The position numbers and the translations under genes were made by a program. DNA of 64,000 nt from Tetmemena sp. SeJ-2015 (lineage: Eukaryota > Ciliophora > Spirotrichea > Sporadotrichida > Oxytrichidae), in the NCBI GenBank assembly GCA_027382625.1, contig JAJKFJ010022597.1, forward strand, positions 124,001 through 188,000, in the 5' to 3' direction. Positions within the stretch are counted from its first letter, which is position 1; every line of letters begins with the position of its first letter. The notes under the pieces were generated by a model, which worked only from the letters and a program-made list of their open reading frames with translations, was not told the origin of the DNA and did not search any database. Shown here in pieces: positions 46,689 through 59,513 of the stretch.

Positions 46689-49600
46689 ATGATGGATATT
46701 TCTCAAATCCATCAAGAATAGTACGATTCTAGGTTCTCTTAGGGAAATCAAAGCCAGATGTATGGGTCTGGTGGGTATGGAGAGGGAACTTTTGGGAATG
46801 ATACAACCTATGATTTGATTGATCAGTCATCCATCGTCTTTGACCAAAACGGAAATCGTTTCAGAAGAAAGCGTAGCGAGAGATAGAGAAGCATCATAAA
46901 TCAATAAATCATTCACTAAACTTATAAGTCAATTTCCATTTGAAGCAAAGGAAATGAAACTAGGAATGCTCTCTAGGGCTTAAAATCAAACGACTAATTG
47001 AAGAGCTTTGCCTACCAGCCATAGAGTCCACAAATCATAAGTCCCTCCTATTAGAATCAGGCAGAAAACAACCACGGACAGAATTTAGAGTTTATTCAAA
47101 GGTTCGACACCAAAGAGTCCACCATAAGACAAGAAAACGAGATACAGCAAGTTCAAACTATAGACCAGTTCGCCAACTTCTTGATGCAGAAATCAGCGAG
47201 CACAACCAACTACTTCCAAAGCAGCAATCTGTAAAATGAACAACACCTCAATCAACTCATTGCCAATGCCAACATAGGAAACTCATATTAATTATTTTAT
47301 TCATCTACATTTTAACTCCATTTTCACTCTCTAAAATTAGTATAAGCAAGACAACGAGAGATATTTTTAACTATCTTTCTTAGGAAACGAGTTTATCAAT
47401 ACTTAGAGAAGCGAATCTCCCTTGCTGCGACAAATACAGACAGAGATTTAGAAAAATGAACATTTCCAAAAGCGGTTTGAAACCTATGATGACATCTCGG
47501 ACGGATAAGTTGACTCTAATGAAGAACTCTAGCAATTACAGAATTAGGAAAAAAGGTCTCAGTAGTAGTATTAACAGTAACAATATCAACAACTAGTGTA
47601 AGAGTCACACAGATCTAAAGATTAGAGAATCCTGGCTACTGACCCCTATGGACTTGAGAGACACCCTTGGGAATCAAAATGCTCTTATGACTGAGAGTAG
47701 TATGAACTTAGCTGCTAAGAATTTAGAGGAGCAGCAAATGATGCTAATTAAGAGAATTTAAGAAGACAAGATGGCAAATGGGCAGGGTAGATAAAACTAT
47801 GAACAGAAAAACTACAAGTTAGAGCTTAAAGAAAGCCCAATTAAAGGCAACAATGGATAATTTGATCTCTTCATAGCAGATACTCCAAATAATCTACAGT
47901 AGCGCTTTGAACTAATCACCAGGTATGCAATTAAATGGCTTCAATAACATGATGAGGGAGAGTAATTCTCCACTGCTCAAGAATATCAAAAACTTGAACG
48001 AGGATGAAATGACAGATGAAAAGAGCTAATTCAAAGAGACTATCAAATCTCAAAGCACAGATGTCAAGTCACCACTGGATCTGTCATAGAGATTAGGCCC
48101 TGATATGCTTAACAATTTAGACGAGAAAGGGTAGCTAGCTCAAATAGGAGAGATGACTCTTTAACTAAATAAGTTAAACTTAGACCCTATTCAAACTGTC
48201 TCCCCCAAAAGTAGGGAAGCTTAAAGCAATAAGCAGCAAGATAGTAAGCCTACAGAATAGCAAGCGAATAACTAAGCTGACATAGATAAGGCCTTTATAA
48301 TTGCTCAGTATGACATCATACTCTAATAAATGAACAACCAAGCTTAGCAGTTATTGGTCAGGAACCAAGAGTTAGAGTCAGCCTCCTCTTAGCATGAAAT
48401 CATTTTCCTCTCTCAGAATAAAGTGATAGCTGAATTATAAGCCTAAATAAATGCTGAGAAATTAGCCTCCGACTAAAGATATGAGCAGGTTCTTACTCAA
48501 TAATTATAGTAAAAAGATCTGTTTGAGCAAGAACTAGAGAAGCATAAGCAAATCTTATAGATTTATTCTCAAGAGCTTGATCTAGCTCGCTAATCTGCTT
48601 TTGACTTAGATTAGCGTTTGCAGTTGGCTTCTTAGCAATAAGTGGCTGCAGTTAGAAATGACTAAGAATCCAAGATAAGGATAGAGGAACTAGCTGGCAG
48701 AGTGAGATAGCTTGAGTCTTAAGTTCGCATCAAGGAAGACGAGATCTTCAAACTAAGGCAGGACAACTCAAATATGTACACTGACCTGAGGAGTATAACT
48801 CAGACAGAAGAGTAGTACAAGGTTGACATTTTGGAGGGGAGAGCAAAGAGGCAAGAACTGGAGATTCACAATCAAGACTTGATTGAGAAGAACACGATCC
48901 TTGAGTAGAAGATAAAGCACTAGAATGCAGAGATAGACAGAGTGAAGAAAGATAATGCCCTCAAAACTGAGCAGAGCAGAATGACTGAAATGGGATATGA
49001 GGAGTTAAAAGATGAGAACAGACAACTCAGAGATAGGCTTTCTCAAATTCTGATTATAAATTGAGAGTGAATATATCATTGAGTAGTCTCTTTAAATTGA
49101 ACAAGAGAGAGTAAACTTATAGAATGATAAGGAAAGGAAGGACAGAGACATCAAGAATTTGCAAAGTGAAATTAACAGGATGAACTCTACGATCTAAACG
49201 TATAAGAACACTCTAGCAAACAATGAGATGAGAATGAACTCTGCTCAAGAGGTGCGAGGTTACTTTGGCAAAAATCAAAGCAACGGATATTAAGAGGAGA
49301 GCAGCAGTTAGGGCATTTCTTGGATGAACGGTTCTGCTAACTCGAATAAGTAAAACTATGATAGACAGGCTCTTAAAAATACAGATATGAATTCCTATGG
49401 AAAGGGAGTCTCTAACTTTTCAGAAGGCCCTGCCATTTCTTGGGTGCACGGCTCGAGCGGAGCTGGAAGCTATGGGGCATCTTAAGATAGTAGCAACTAG
49501 CACGATTACTCTCCAATGAAGAAGTCTGACCCAAATGTACCTTATGCGCAGAGACAGAAAATGTTCAAGCAAAATATGCAGCAAGTTGGTTAATTAGATC

Positions 49601-50041
49601 TTATTTTTTGCATTTAAGTAAACACTCCTGCGACTAACTACTTTCTTATATTTAATTTATTTCATAATAAATTTCATACTCTTACTACTTCTAAGCTGCT
49701 TACAATAATTCTAAATAGAACATGCCATTTGCAGGTCATCAGCCAAGCAACATGAACACTAGCACAAACTATGGGCATTAAAACAATGCTTCTTTCAACC
49801 TCAGCAACTAGAACCCCCAAGCTATGCTTCAGTAGCTAAGATCTGAAAAACAGAAGCTATTAAGTTTACTTTATATTAGTTGTTATTTGTATAGCTTGAG
49901 TGTGAGTACCAAAAGATTCCTATCACTATCGCTGGAAAGGGTCTTCAACTAAAGAAGAGAAAGGAAGAATTAGAGTTTGAGCTAGATGCGATCGAGAAGA
50001 ACATTTCCAAGTGTATGATGAAGATAAGAGAAGGCAATTGA
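46689..50041 (+). CDS. Long coiled-coil protein with enkurin-like C-terminus
   Basis: MMDISQIHQEQYDSRF begins at 46689. The central section (about 47950-49060) is a nearly continuous Gln/Glu/Lys coiled coil (for example ELEKHKQILQIYSQELDLARQ). A Ser/Gly/Asn-rich part with a repeated AISWMNGS/AISWVHGS phrase follows (about 49310-49450). The end, SEYQKIPITIAGKGLQLKKR then KEELEFELDAIEKNISK and TGA at 50039, resembles the C-terminal region of enkurin-type proteins in its YQxxP...RKEELExELxxIExxI pattern. At least four frame changes (near 46920, 47350, 49055 and 49600) mark introns or IESs. A cytoskeletal or ciliary role is inferred only. Confidence 0.5.
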
Positions 50042-50229
50042 AACTTCTAGATGCGAAGAATGCTCTAAGCATTAAGAAATAAATAAACTGTGAAATTATA
50101 TATAATTACAAGTTATGCTATTTTTGTGTTTATTGCTAAAAGATGAGGGAGTGATTTATTGATTTTAATAGCATGTGATGTTATAATTTGATAAAATGAC
50201 ACATAGCTTTTAAAACAAAATAGTTTTCC

Positions 50230-50957
50230 CTGCCCCAATAAGTTCCTACACAGTCGAGTCCTCTTTCGGCTAGGTTCTTTACATCCCTAGAAACATTTTA
50301 AAGAAAGAACCTATTTAAATACTTGAGAAGAATAGTCTATAATCACCAAAGGAGGTAGATGGGAATACTTTATTTTTCAAATTTAATGATGGAAAGAGTA
50401 ATTTAGAGTTGAAGTAGCAACAGTAGAATTTGGATGACACACCTCATCAGCCGAATAAATCAATAGCACACGTATCCAGTCCCATTCAATCAGAGGAATT
50501 GCTCTAGACCTTAGAACGAGAACAAGATTAAAAATATTTTGGCTTTTCTTTTTGGATATAATAAAAAGTCAATAATGAGAGTGGCTAAGATCATGAGGAG
50601 GAGAATCACGTTCATTAATTCTCTTTTGACCTTATATATTTTGTTCTTTCTTAGGGGATGAACAAGAGCAGATCCTAAGCTAATCTAAGTGCAGGTGGGA
50701 TCACCTAGGCTCATCAAAAAATAATGAAGCAAGACATTTCTTCCCCTGATAGAAACCAACTCCAATTGGAAGACCAAAGTTAACAGTTACATAAATTGTT
50801 ATATTTGAGAATTAAATTTTTTTTTTTTTAAAATAGTTTTTTAAGGAGCAGAAACAAGAATCCTAACATCATGATATCAGAGGAGGACCAAAATAATTCT
50901 CCAGGCTTGGACATAGAAGAGAGGAAGAGCAAGCACTCACTCTCCACAAATCCATGA
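50230..50957 (+). CDS. C-terminal fragment resembling M14 (cytosolic) carboxypeptidase
   Basis: The frame opens abruptly at about 50232 with SYTVESSFGQVLYIPRNIL; in M14/AGBL carboxypeptidases YTxESSF carries the catalytic Glu near the end of the domain. It continues with a Ser/Gln-rich tail: LDDTPHQPNKSIAHVSSPIQ, then GDEQEQ, MKQDISSPDRNQLQLEDQ and MISEEDQNNSPGLDIEER to TGA near 50955, with a GT...AG-like interruption at 50560-50655. The zinc-binding HxxE part is not present in the window, so this is probably a set of terminal MDSs of a gene whose start lies elsewhere. The family call rests on one motif. Confidence 0.4.
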
Positions 50958-51369
50958 GCACCAAGTTAGTAACAAAGACCGAACTTATCAATTAAAACCT
51001 TTTGAATTAAGCATAGGAATAAATTATCTAGAGTGAATAGCAGATGGATCTCAAATACTTGGATTAATATACCAAGCTTAAGGAATATTTAAATTTTACT
51101 GATTTTGTCTTGGGAATTTAATGGATAGAAATATTATCTATCAACCTCTTAAAAGAAAGAAAAATAACGTGTGAATATATTTCAAGGGATCATCTTAAAA
51201 TTAAATTAAAAATGATGCTATGAATTTAAATTTAAGGCAAGGCTTTTTAAATTATCATTTTGGATAAGTATTTAATTCAATTCTCACAGTAACCCTAAGG
51301 AAATGAAGAATAGAAATAAATGGATATTATTGATATCTCTATCTATTTTTCAAGTTATAGAAAGGTCTA

Positions 51370-52518
51370 AAAAATTCTTTCTCATTACTATCTATCTTCT
51401 CCTCCAAGAGCAGCAAAAAGCCAGTTGAAAAAGAAGAATACATCCCCTGCCTCTATATTCCAAACGAGACAGGTGGAAATAAATTGGTGTTGTACTTTCA
51501 TGGAAATGCAGAGGACATCGGCTATGCATTTGAGATAATGTATTCCTTCGGTGCTAATTCAAAAATGCATGTGCTCTGTATCGAATACCCTGGCTATGGC
51601 TTGTACAGGACAAGTCAGTCTAATGAGTAATACATCAGAGAAGATGCCTTGATAATTTATGACTACCTCACCCCCTCTGTGGGTATCAAGCCTCAAGACA
51701 TCATGCTGTTTGGCCGCTCACTTGGCAGTGGACCATCTACTTTTCTGGCTTCTCAGAGGGAAGTCTTTTGTCTCTACTTGATGTCAGCCTATACATGCAT
51801 CAAAGACGTCGCTAAGACTCTGCTTGGAAAGCTCTAGTTCTTTCTAACACCATTTGTCCTGGAGAGGTTTCGAAATATAGACAACATCAAGAATGTGAGC
51901 TGCCCTGTTTTCTTCTTGCACGGTTTGAAAGACACTCTGATTCCTTACACCCACGCTTAGGAGTTGAAACGAAACTGTCCTACAATGAGTTAACTGTGGC
52001 TACCTGATGACATGGACCACAACATGTTTGACTTTTAGGAGGACCTGGTGATGCCCTTCGTACACTTCAAGGAAGTGATAGAGACTAATAATTTATCCCT
52101 CCTGCTCAAGAATAATGAAGATCAGTAAATGCTCCTTAATTAAGAAGAGGAGAAAGGCGAGGAGGAGAGTCACCAGAATAATTAGCTAGAGGAGAATAAA
52201 GAAAAGTAGCAGTAAGAAGAATTCAATATTAAAATCAATGTAGTGTTCTTTTAGCTTCTTTCTTTATCTGAAGAAACTAAACTCAGTAGTTTTTCCAGCT
52301 TCTCCACAGTCTTACCAAAGGAAGAGAAAAAGCAGGAGAAGAGGGAAATTATAAGAAGGATACTCGATTCCAGCTATGTGGAATACAAAGAAGACTCCAG
52401 GAATTTTGAAATATTCTTTGATAGCAAACTCTACGAGGCTCCACAGATAATTCTATAACTGGAGAAAGAGGCCTTAAAATAGATACAGGAAAAGAATAAT
52501 CCGCAAAAGAAAAAGTGA
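51370..52518 (+). CDS. ABHD17-like serine hydrolase with acidic C-terminal extension
   Basis: Alpha/beta hydrolase. Conserved: LVLYFHGNAEDIGYA (oxyanion HGNAED), IEYPGYG, nucleophile elbow FGRSLGSGPS (Ser near 51725), acid in FFLHGLKDTLIP and His in PDDMDHNMF: the full Ser-Asp-His triad. This is the ABHD17/FAM108 pattern, a depalmitoylase group. After the catalytic domain comes a Glu/Gln-rich extension and a Lys-rich end, TGA at 52516. The frame is uninterrupted from about 51370; the N-terminal start is not identified and may be in the AT-rich 50950-51370 stretch, where MSTKLVTKTELINQ (50953) is a possible first exon. Confidence 0.8.
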
Positions 52519-52599
52519 TCAACTTAAAAGAAGAGGTGCAGTATAAAGAGAGCTTTTCAAAAAGAAATAGTTCATAATTTATTAAATTTATGGTCTCTT

Positions 52600-54401
52600 A
52601 TTGAACTAATAGTTATTTAAAGTCAAGTATTTTCTTCTCCTCTTATGACTCTTATGATATCATCAATCTCTTTGCTTCCCTCCTTGCAACTTCCAAATAA
52701 TCCTATAGACATAATGATAAGTATGCCACTTAATAAATTCTTACAGTTTCCTCATAGACGAAGACTTTGCCGAAGTACTTGTGATTCTCACTTAAGAACT
52801 ATAAAATTTGTCTCGTAGTGTCTGTTGTGTTCTCTTGCAGGCTGTCATTCAAGGAGGAAATGATCTTTGACTTTTCAGAGTTCAGCTTACTCAGCTAGGG
52901 TTCATCTTAATCTTAAAGCTCCTCTACTAGTTTCTTCAAGGAATTCAGGATTCGCTCTCGTTCACTTATTGCCTGCAAGATGTTTATCAGCTTTAATCTC
53001 AGACCGAAAAATTATTTGCACCTCAGTAGCAACTTAGTCAAAAATAATAGGTCTTCACCACAATACATTCTAAATTTAAATGAATGAAGTCAGTCCTTTG
53101 ACAGTTACCTACAGTAGAATTATATAATAAGGGTAAAATTTCGTTTCTTACATCTTCATAGTGATATGAGACTTTCTCGGCAGCTTTGAGAGAGTGAGTT
53201 CTAAGCAGAGCGTCTTTAAAGTATTCAGAGTCTTATTGTAAATCATCTAAAGGGAGGTTGATCTCTCTATATTCTTCTCATTAAGCCGAACCATATTTAT
53301 CAAGTAGTCCACATCATCATTTGCATATACAAATAGAACACAATACTTTTAAAACATATATCATTGGTGTAAAGATTAGAATCATTTACGCTATCAAGGG
53401 ATTAAAATTTAATTAAAACTTACTAAGCATGCTCATGGAGAGCAATGTTATAAATGTAGTTTTTGAGCGGCATTTACGCCCAATCAATGTATTTTACTTG
53501 TAACTCTGGATCTACCTTCTTTCTGAATTGGCTATTTGCTTTATTTATAGATCCTCTTTTTTCCACTAGCTTATTGGATGACTATTGAGCGTTTCTATTC
53601 TTCCTTATAAATTAGGTGTGAGTTTAATTCATGGCCTTCTTTGTTTGGTTACTCAATGAGGGGAGTCTTTGCGAGTTTTAACCGTTTCCTACTTGTTTAG
53701 AAGTGAATTGCTTTAGAAGTGTCATTCTTTATTGTTAGACTTGGTTTTAGCTTCTTTAGGGACTCTTATCGAGCTTTATCTTATTTTCTACCTCATTAGG
53801 ATCATTCAAGCCAAAGTTGTTCTTTGAAGTACTGGGTGAAGCATCCAGATTTTTAAGAAACCTCTTAGGAGCGAATGAATTAGCCCTCTTTTAAGTTTCC
53901 CTTTGTTGGCAAAATGAAAAAGGCCTCTCTTGGCTTTTATCCACTCCTACTGCATCAGTATAAGCCAAATTCTTACTACTTAGCCTCTAATCAAGGTCTG
54001 CTTTAATTCGTTCGTAGTTACTCCTAGTTGAGAGGTCTCTGTTCTCATTATAATCAAGTTCACTTTATCTTTCCCCGAAGAGTGGGAGATGGGTTTAGTC
54101 TATGTATTGCTTTGACAAATCTAGATTGTGTTGCAGCCTTTGTTGCTCTAGATTGAATTGAGACTGTCGCAAGGGTGCCTATTGAACTATTTAAATTTAA
54201 GCAATGATTATCATGAGCGATTATTAAATTTTCGTTGAAGATTCCACAGTACTTCTCTTCATTGACTTCTGTAATGACTTGGTTTATGATATTTAAGTCG
54301 GTGGAGGGTATGGCATCTAAAAGCATGCTTGGATTATTTTTCATGAACTCTAAAACTTAACTCCACTTCTCCTTCTTTGTCTGCTGTTATGTTTATCTCA
54401 T
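52600..54401 (-). CDS. Unrecognised helical protein
   Basis: ATG at 54401 (MRQTQQQTKKEKWSQVLEF). The N-terminal part includes MKNNPSMLLDAIPSTDLNI. One G too many in a GGGG run near 54075 breaks the frame; dropping it continues into SELDYNENRDLSTRSNY and a Ser/Gln-rich linker to LQVKYIDWAQMPLKNYIYN. After interruptions near 53300 and 53060 come DSEYFKDALLRTHSLKAAEK and a C-terminal helical domain (ERERILNSLKKLVEEL; FLSENHKYFGKVFVYEETV). No domain recognised; the stop is not located. Confidence 0.4.
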
Positions 54402-54539
54402 TCAAATTAAATTTAAATAAGTTTTAACTTTAACTTGAGCAAAAGTATTTATTTCCCAATACCTTATTTAAATAAAAAGATGTGTCTTTGAAAAAATAAA
54501 AGTTTTTTGCTTTATTTAATTTTGTTTATGTAGATCCAG

Positions 54540-56465
54540 AGCCTTTTATAGAATATTAAGATATTTCTTTGCTTTATTCATCAGCAGTTTGATCCTGCTT
54601 TCTTTACTATACTACATTATAGATCTTATCAAGGTCTATAAGACCATGTCGAAGCTAATCGCCTTCCTTGAAAACCTACACCCCATTCAACTATTGCTCC
54701 TTCTAAAATATCTTGTCAACAATTAATTGCTCATACTACTTAACTTTATAAAAATAATAAAAATATAGTTTAATGTCTAAAGAATCTATCTCCTAAATGT
54801 TTTAAAGCACCTCTGAGGGCTTTGGCCTTCCGTTTGATAGGCTATTTATTGGCGAGAGGATCTGTCTATTTGTAGGCCCTCTCTATCTAGTGAGTATGTT
54901 TAACATCAACTCCTTAAAAGAGGGGCCACTTCTAATTAAATCTTCACTGACTCCTTATAATAAATATAACATTCTGTGGGATTTGAGGATGTTGCTCTCC
55001 ACGCTTTGCGTTGCTGGATTTAGGTAAATGAATATTAAGAAGAGATTTAAATAAGGTAGTTAACAATCTTGTAATCCTTGACTATCTATTAATTATCCTT
55101 GGTTGGCTTAGAAATTTAATTGTGTTCATCTTAGTTGCCGAAGAATTCACTCTCCTGAGACTAGTTGAAAGCTGATAACTAGGAGGAGTTAGGGTTTTAG
55201 GAGTAGCTTACCAAATGGGACAGATTATTCATTTGATAGAGGTTCTAGTCTATTGTGCTCTGACTTGTTATGGCATTAGTGTTTTGAGTAGTAACTCTGC
55301 TGATGAAGGAATGCCTCTAACCTGAAATTATTTTCTTCTTCTTCTTTTCAATGAGTGCCTTTATCTTTTGCTTTGTCAGCTGCTCCTAAGTAAATTAATA
55401 AGGAAATATTTATCACTAATTAAGTGAGCTTTGGTCTGTTTTTGAAATTCTTTTCCCCTAGATCAATGGAGATAGTTTGATTTATTTAGTCTGGATATTC
55501 CAAAGAGGGGCTTTCGTTATTGAAGTTCTAGGTTTCGTAAGATTACTGGAAAAATCTAGCATTCTCACTAGGATTAAATAATAAATAAACATAAGATCGC
55601 CTTCTATGTCTATACTTTGACTATTCTATGCTGGTTAATTGAAGTTTAGATTTTGCTAATTATAGTCAATGCCATTCATGGGACTAAAATAGCTGACAGA
55701 TTGGCTTCTTCTAGTATGGAAACTTTAGATTTTATTCTGAAGTTCTATCTCTTATTCTTAAGGAATAAATACTGGCCACCTCATTCTCTTCCTCTATTCT
55801 ATTTCCTCAGCGTCTAGAAACATGAGAGAATCCTGTTCTTGCTCCTCATAGTCTTGATATTCATTATATGCGAATAGGTTTTAAACTTCTGTATTCAATT
55901 CATAAGGTATCTGTATCTCTCTCAAATTTTGTGATGCCTCTTCGATTTCTTACTCTGAGATCTCTTTCTCATTCTCAATTTACAATTGGAGTTCTTAATC
56001 ATCTATTCTCTACGAATTTTAAAGTTATTGTTGCTGGTAGAATTTTTCATCTAGCAGGTTTGTAAACTTGATGGTATGCTCATTGTTTGAGAAACTCAAA
56101 ATCATGTTTCCCTTATTTTCTTGGCTTGTGTGATTGATGTCTATGTTCTAGGCAACATGAGCACTCACAGTATTCTCATGGGATTATTGAGACGGAGTTT
56201 ATCTCAGTCCTAAAATGCTTTCTTAACGGGGAGCGTTGCTTTTATTGAGTGAGGTTAACTGAACTTGAAGTCACTGAAGACTTACAGTCACATTCGAGAC
56301 TGTCTCAAAATTGAACACCCAAGCCTTCTTAGTTTATTGATTTTCTATCTATGTAAAATCTTAGTTTCTTCCTTCCTAGTTAGTTTCTTTAAATTTGAAA
56401 TCGTTCTTATTATGAGGTGCTTGATTCTTATTTTCTGAATTTATTGAAGCGAATTCGTTTTCCAT
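54540..56465 (-). CDS. Unrecognised Gln/Asn-rich protein
   Basis: ATG at 56465 (MENEFASINSENKNQAP). Coding-like pieces on the minus strand: KKAWVFNFETVSN, ENTVSAHVAQNIDINHT, LQLQIENEKEISEQEIEEAS, LMFLDAEEIEQRKRMRWPV, then (after further interruptions) NILKSHRMLYLLQGVSEDL and VFKEGDQLRHGLIDLDKIY, ending near 54545 at an AT-rich boundary. Low complexity and many TAA/TAG Gln codons. Exons are not resolved and the limits are approximate. Confidence 0.35.
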
Positions 56466-56789
56466 TAAAATTTAGGTCTGTAATCTTTTCATTTAAATTT
56501 TTTTTCAATTAGAAATTAATCTCTTAACTAAACAAGATAGAAAGAAATAAAGATTTGTGATTAGGGATTGAAAAGATATTTGGATTCGTATCTTGTAAAA
56601 GCTTTATCAGTATTGATAGGGTGGCTGAGCTTGAAAGAATAATTAATTCATGGTTTATACTCTACGTCATTAAGAAATACTATATATAATAGTCGTAGTA
56701 GTGGATTCTTAATCTACTTACATAAATAACTAATAATTCTACTAAATAACCAAACTTAAACCTTACAAGTTTCCTATTTTAACCAAACC

Positions 56790-59318
56790 ATGAGCACCCA
56801 AACATTATCAAAGCGGATAATTATTATCATTATAATTTAGATCATTATAATCTAAACATTATACGCAAAAGAAAACCTTATGGACATCACCAAAGAGCTG
56901 ATAAAGACCGCGAAGAACCCAGTCAAGTTAACATTTGAGAAAGTCGAATATGAGATAGAGGTTAAGCTAAATCCGAAAGAGGCAAGAGAAAAGGGAGTCA
57001 AGACTATGCGCCACTAAATTTTAAAGGGGGTCAGTGGAGTTGCCCTTCCTGGGTAGACCACGTATATTATGGGGTCCTCTGGGGCAGGCAAGACCTCACT
57101 ACTCAATATCATCAGCGATAGAATATCTCAAAGCAAACAGTCCAAGATCTTAAAATTAATAGCTCATTTATTAATCAGCGGCAAGATTATGATAAATGAC
57201 ACAGCCTAGCTGACACAAGGAGTTTTTGGGCAAGTGGCTACCTATGTAATGCAAGACGACATTCTCTTCTACAGCTTCACTCCAAGAGAGGCTCTTAGAT
57301 TTGCTGCTAGACTGAAACTCCCTTTATCAGTGAAGGAGTAGGATGAGAGGTGTGAAGAGCTCCTACATGAACTAGGGTTGCTACACGTTGCGGACACGCT
57401 AATTGGAAATGCTAAGTTCAAGTCTCTCTCGGGTGGTGAGAGGAAGAGAGTCTCCATCGGAGTAGAGTTGATTTTCTATTTTAAGATTGCATTATAATAA
57501 GCTGATATCAGACCCTTCAATGGTGCTTTTGGATGAACCTACCTCCGGTCTAGATAGTTTTAAAGCTACTTAGATTTGCAGGTTGCTTTAGAAATTAGCA
57601 AGGAAGGGAAAGACTATCATCTCCACTTTGCACTCGCCGTCATCTTAATCTTTTCAACTTTTCGACAGACTCATCTTTATTTCATATTTTAAGATATAGG
57701 AATACATTTTACTAATCCTAATGGCAGATGGGCATATCGTGTACCAAGGCCCTGCTAGTTAATTTTTTTTAATTTTGATAGGGAGAGTACTGCATACTTC
57801 AATTAGATAGGATTCTAGTGCCCTACTTTCTCAAATCCTGCAGATTTATTACACTTAGTGTTTAACTCTATTACAATTAATAGACTACTACATGAAGGTA
57901 CTCTCAATTACATATCCAAAGAACGAAACAGAAGAGAAGAAAATAAATTTCTTGAATGCAAACTACCAGGAAAAATTAGAGCAGCAAGTTCTCAAAACTT
58001 CAGCTGAAATAGACGTCAATCCTATTGACTTCTCGCTCACCAAACAGAAAACCACAGGCTTCTTCTAACCTTGATTGAATTTATTTCATTCAAACTTATT
58101 CTTAAAATGGTTTAGCAGCTAGCTCTTTGCACAGTCAGAAATTGGACAAGCTTGAAAAGAGACACTCGACAGTCGCTCTCAAAGGTCATGCAAACCTCAT
58201 TCATGGCTTTCGTTATTCTAGCTCTCTTTTATAATCTTAGTGGTAACACTTTCGTAAAACAGTGGAGCTTAGAATTTATAAATGCTAATTTGATTAAGAT
58301 CATCCTAATCAGATTTATTTTGAGCTTGGCAGGAGCACTTTTATATATATAAATTTGAGCACTGTTCTTCATTTTACTGGACATGACGATGACTCAAACC
58401 ATGTCCACTATTCTAGTTTTCCAAGATGAGCGACCTGTGTTTTTGAGAGAGTATGCTAGTCAGATGTATGGAGTGCCTGCCTATTACATTTCAAAGGCTA
58501 TTGTGGACACGCCAATCATAATAGTGGGTCCGATGTTCAACGCAATAATTACGTATTTCGGAATCGGCTGCACCTTAAGCGCCTCTCAGTTCTTTTACTT
58601 CTACCTGACAACTTTCCTCACATCATTCTTGGCCTAAACCTATGGATACTTGCTATCAGTGCTCTTTGAGAAGGAGGAAGATGCTTGCAATATGGCTCGT
58701 CAAAATAACAATAATTTTTATGTTTAATAAATCTCACTTAATTTTAATTGGCTCATGTCATTGTACTGCCTCAAGTCTTGTTTGGAGGATTTTTTATAAA
58801 TTCCAATAATTTCCCAGCCTGGATAAGCTTATAACTAATTATTAAAGTAACATGACATCAGTAAATATTTTTTATTCGGGAGAAAAGGATACTTTGTTTA
58901 TAAGAAAGAGGATGGATGGTTTAAATTTTAGATTACAAATTACAAACAGTTGAAATAGCATTTTAAGCAAATTACATTTGCAATCTATATTGCTTTCTGG
59001 CTCTTTTTTAATCTAAATGAACGAATTCATATCTTTTTAATTAACTTTTTAAAGTGAAAAGCTGGCTGCAGTATCTCTCCCCAATCAGGTACGGTCTCGA
59101 AGCTCTAATAGACAATGAGTTTGGCAGCAGACATTACAAAGAAGGTGAAGTTGATCTCTACAAGTACATGGAAATTAATTATACCCTTCAATTAAATTTA
59201 TATAATGGGCTATGAGCTAGGACTCGGGAAATCTTTGCTGATCCTTGCCTGTCTTTCAATTGTAATAAGAATCATAGCCATGCTTGCTCTCAAAGGTTTG
59301 GTCAAAAAGTTTTAATGA
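56790..59318 (+). CDS. ABCG-family half-transporter, nine IESs resolved
   Basis: ATP-binding cassette half-transporter with the nucleotide-binding domain first and the membrane domain after it (ABCG layout). ATG at 56790. Walker A is MGSSGAGKTSLLN (about 57070), the Q-loop MQDDILF, the signature LSGGERKRVSIGVEL, Walker B MVLLDEPTSGLD and the H-loop STLHSPSSQSF. The membrane domain has RDTRQSLSKVMQTSF, ALFFILLDM, VFQDERPVFLREYASQMYG, SWLQYLSPIRYGLEAL and a last helix before TGA at 59316. Every family motif is continuous only after excision of pointer-flanked IESs; one interruption near 58060-58120 was not solved. The N-terminal Ile-rich stretch (56815-56855) may contain another IES. Substrate unknown. 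Confidence 0.9.
57150..57173. other. IES in ABCG gene, pointer ATC
   Basis: ATC at 57147-57149 and 57174-57176. Removal of 27 nt joins QSKI to SGKIMINDTAQLTQG. Confidence 0.8.
57473..57502. other. IES in ABCG gene, pointer TGAT
   Basis: TGAT at 57469-57472 and 57503-57506. Removal of 34 nt joins VSIGVELI to SDPSMVLLDEPTSGLD. Confidence 0.92.
57676..57714. other. IES in ABCG gene, pointer ATC
   Basis: ATC at 57673-57675 and 57715-57717. Removal of 42 nt joins FDRLI to LMADGHIVYQG. Confidence 0.88.
57759..57778. other. IES in ABCG gene, pointer TAG
   Basis: TAG at 57756-57758 and 57779-57781. Removal of 23 nt joins YQGPA to RESTAYFNQIGF. Confidence 0.85.
57845..57881. other. IES in ABCG gene, pointer AGA
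   Basis: AGA at 57842-57844 and 57882-57884. Removal of 40 nt joins FSNPAD to YYMKVLSITYPKNE. Confidence 0.9.
58340..58356. other. IES in ABCG gene, pointer GAGCACT
   Basis: Copies at 58333-58339 and 58357-58363. Removal of 24 nt, containing a TGA, joins LAGAL to FFILLDMTMTQTM. Confidence 0.92.
58699..58748. other. IES in ABCG gene, pointer TGGCTC
   Basis: Copies at 58693-58698 and 58749-58754. Removal of 56 nt joins EEDACNMA to HVIVLPQVLFGGFF. Confidence 0.92.
58830..59058. other. IES in ABCG gene, pointer AAGCT (229 nt)
   Basis: AAGCT at 58825-58829 and 59059-59063 around a strongly AT-rich block. The join reads NNFPAWISWLQYLSPIRYG. Confidence 0.9.
59172..59214. other. IES in ABCG gene, pointer ATGG
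   Basis: ATGG at 59168-59171 and 59215-59218. Removal of 47 nt joins DLYKYM to GYELGLGKSLLIL. Confidence 0.88.
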
Positions 59319-59513
59319 GTTTTAACCAACAAAACTAACCATAATTCACACTATCATAATAAACTATGATTCAAAAACAAACTCAATTCCATTAATTTCA
59401 TCAACTCGATTTAGACTCTTAAATTTTCATCAATAAATTCTTTGCCATTATATAAATGTATCCATGGCTGAAAAATATCAAGGAGATTGCGGAATAATTA
59501 ATTTAAACTTTAA

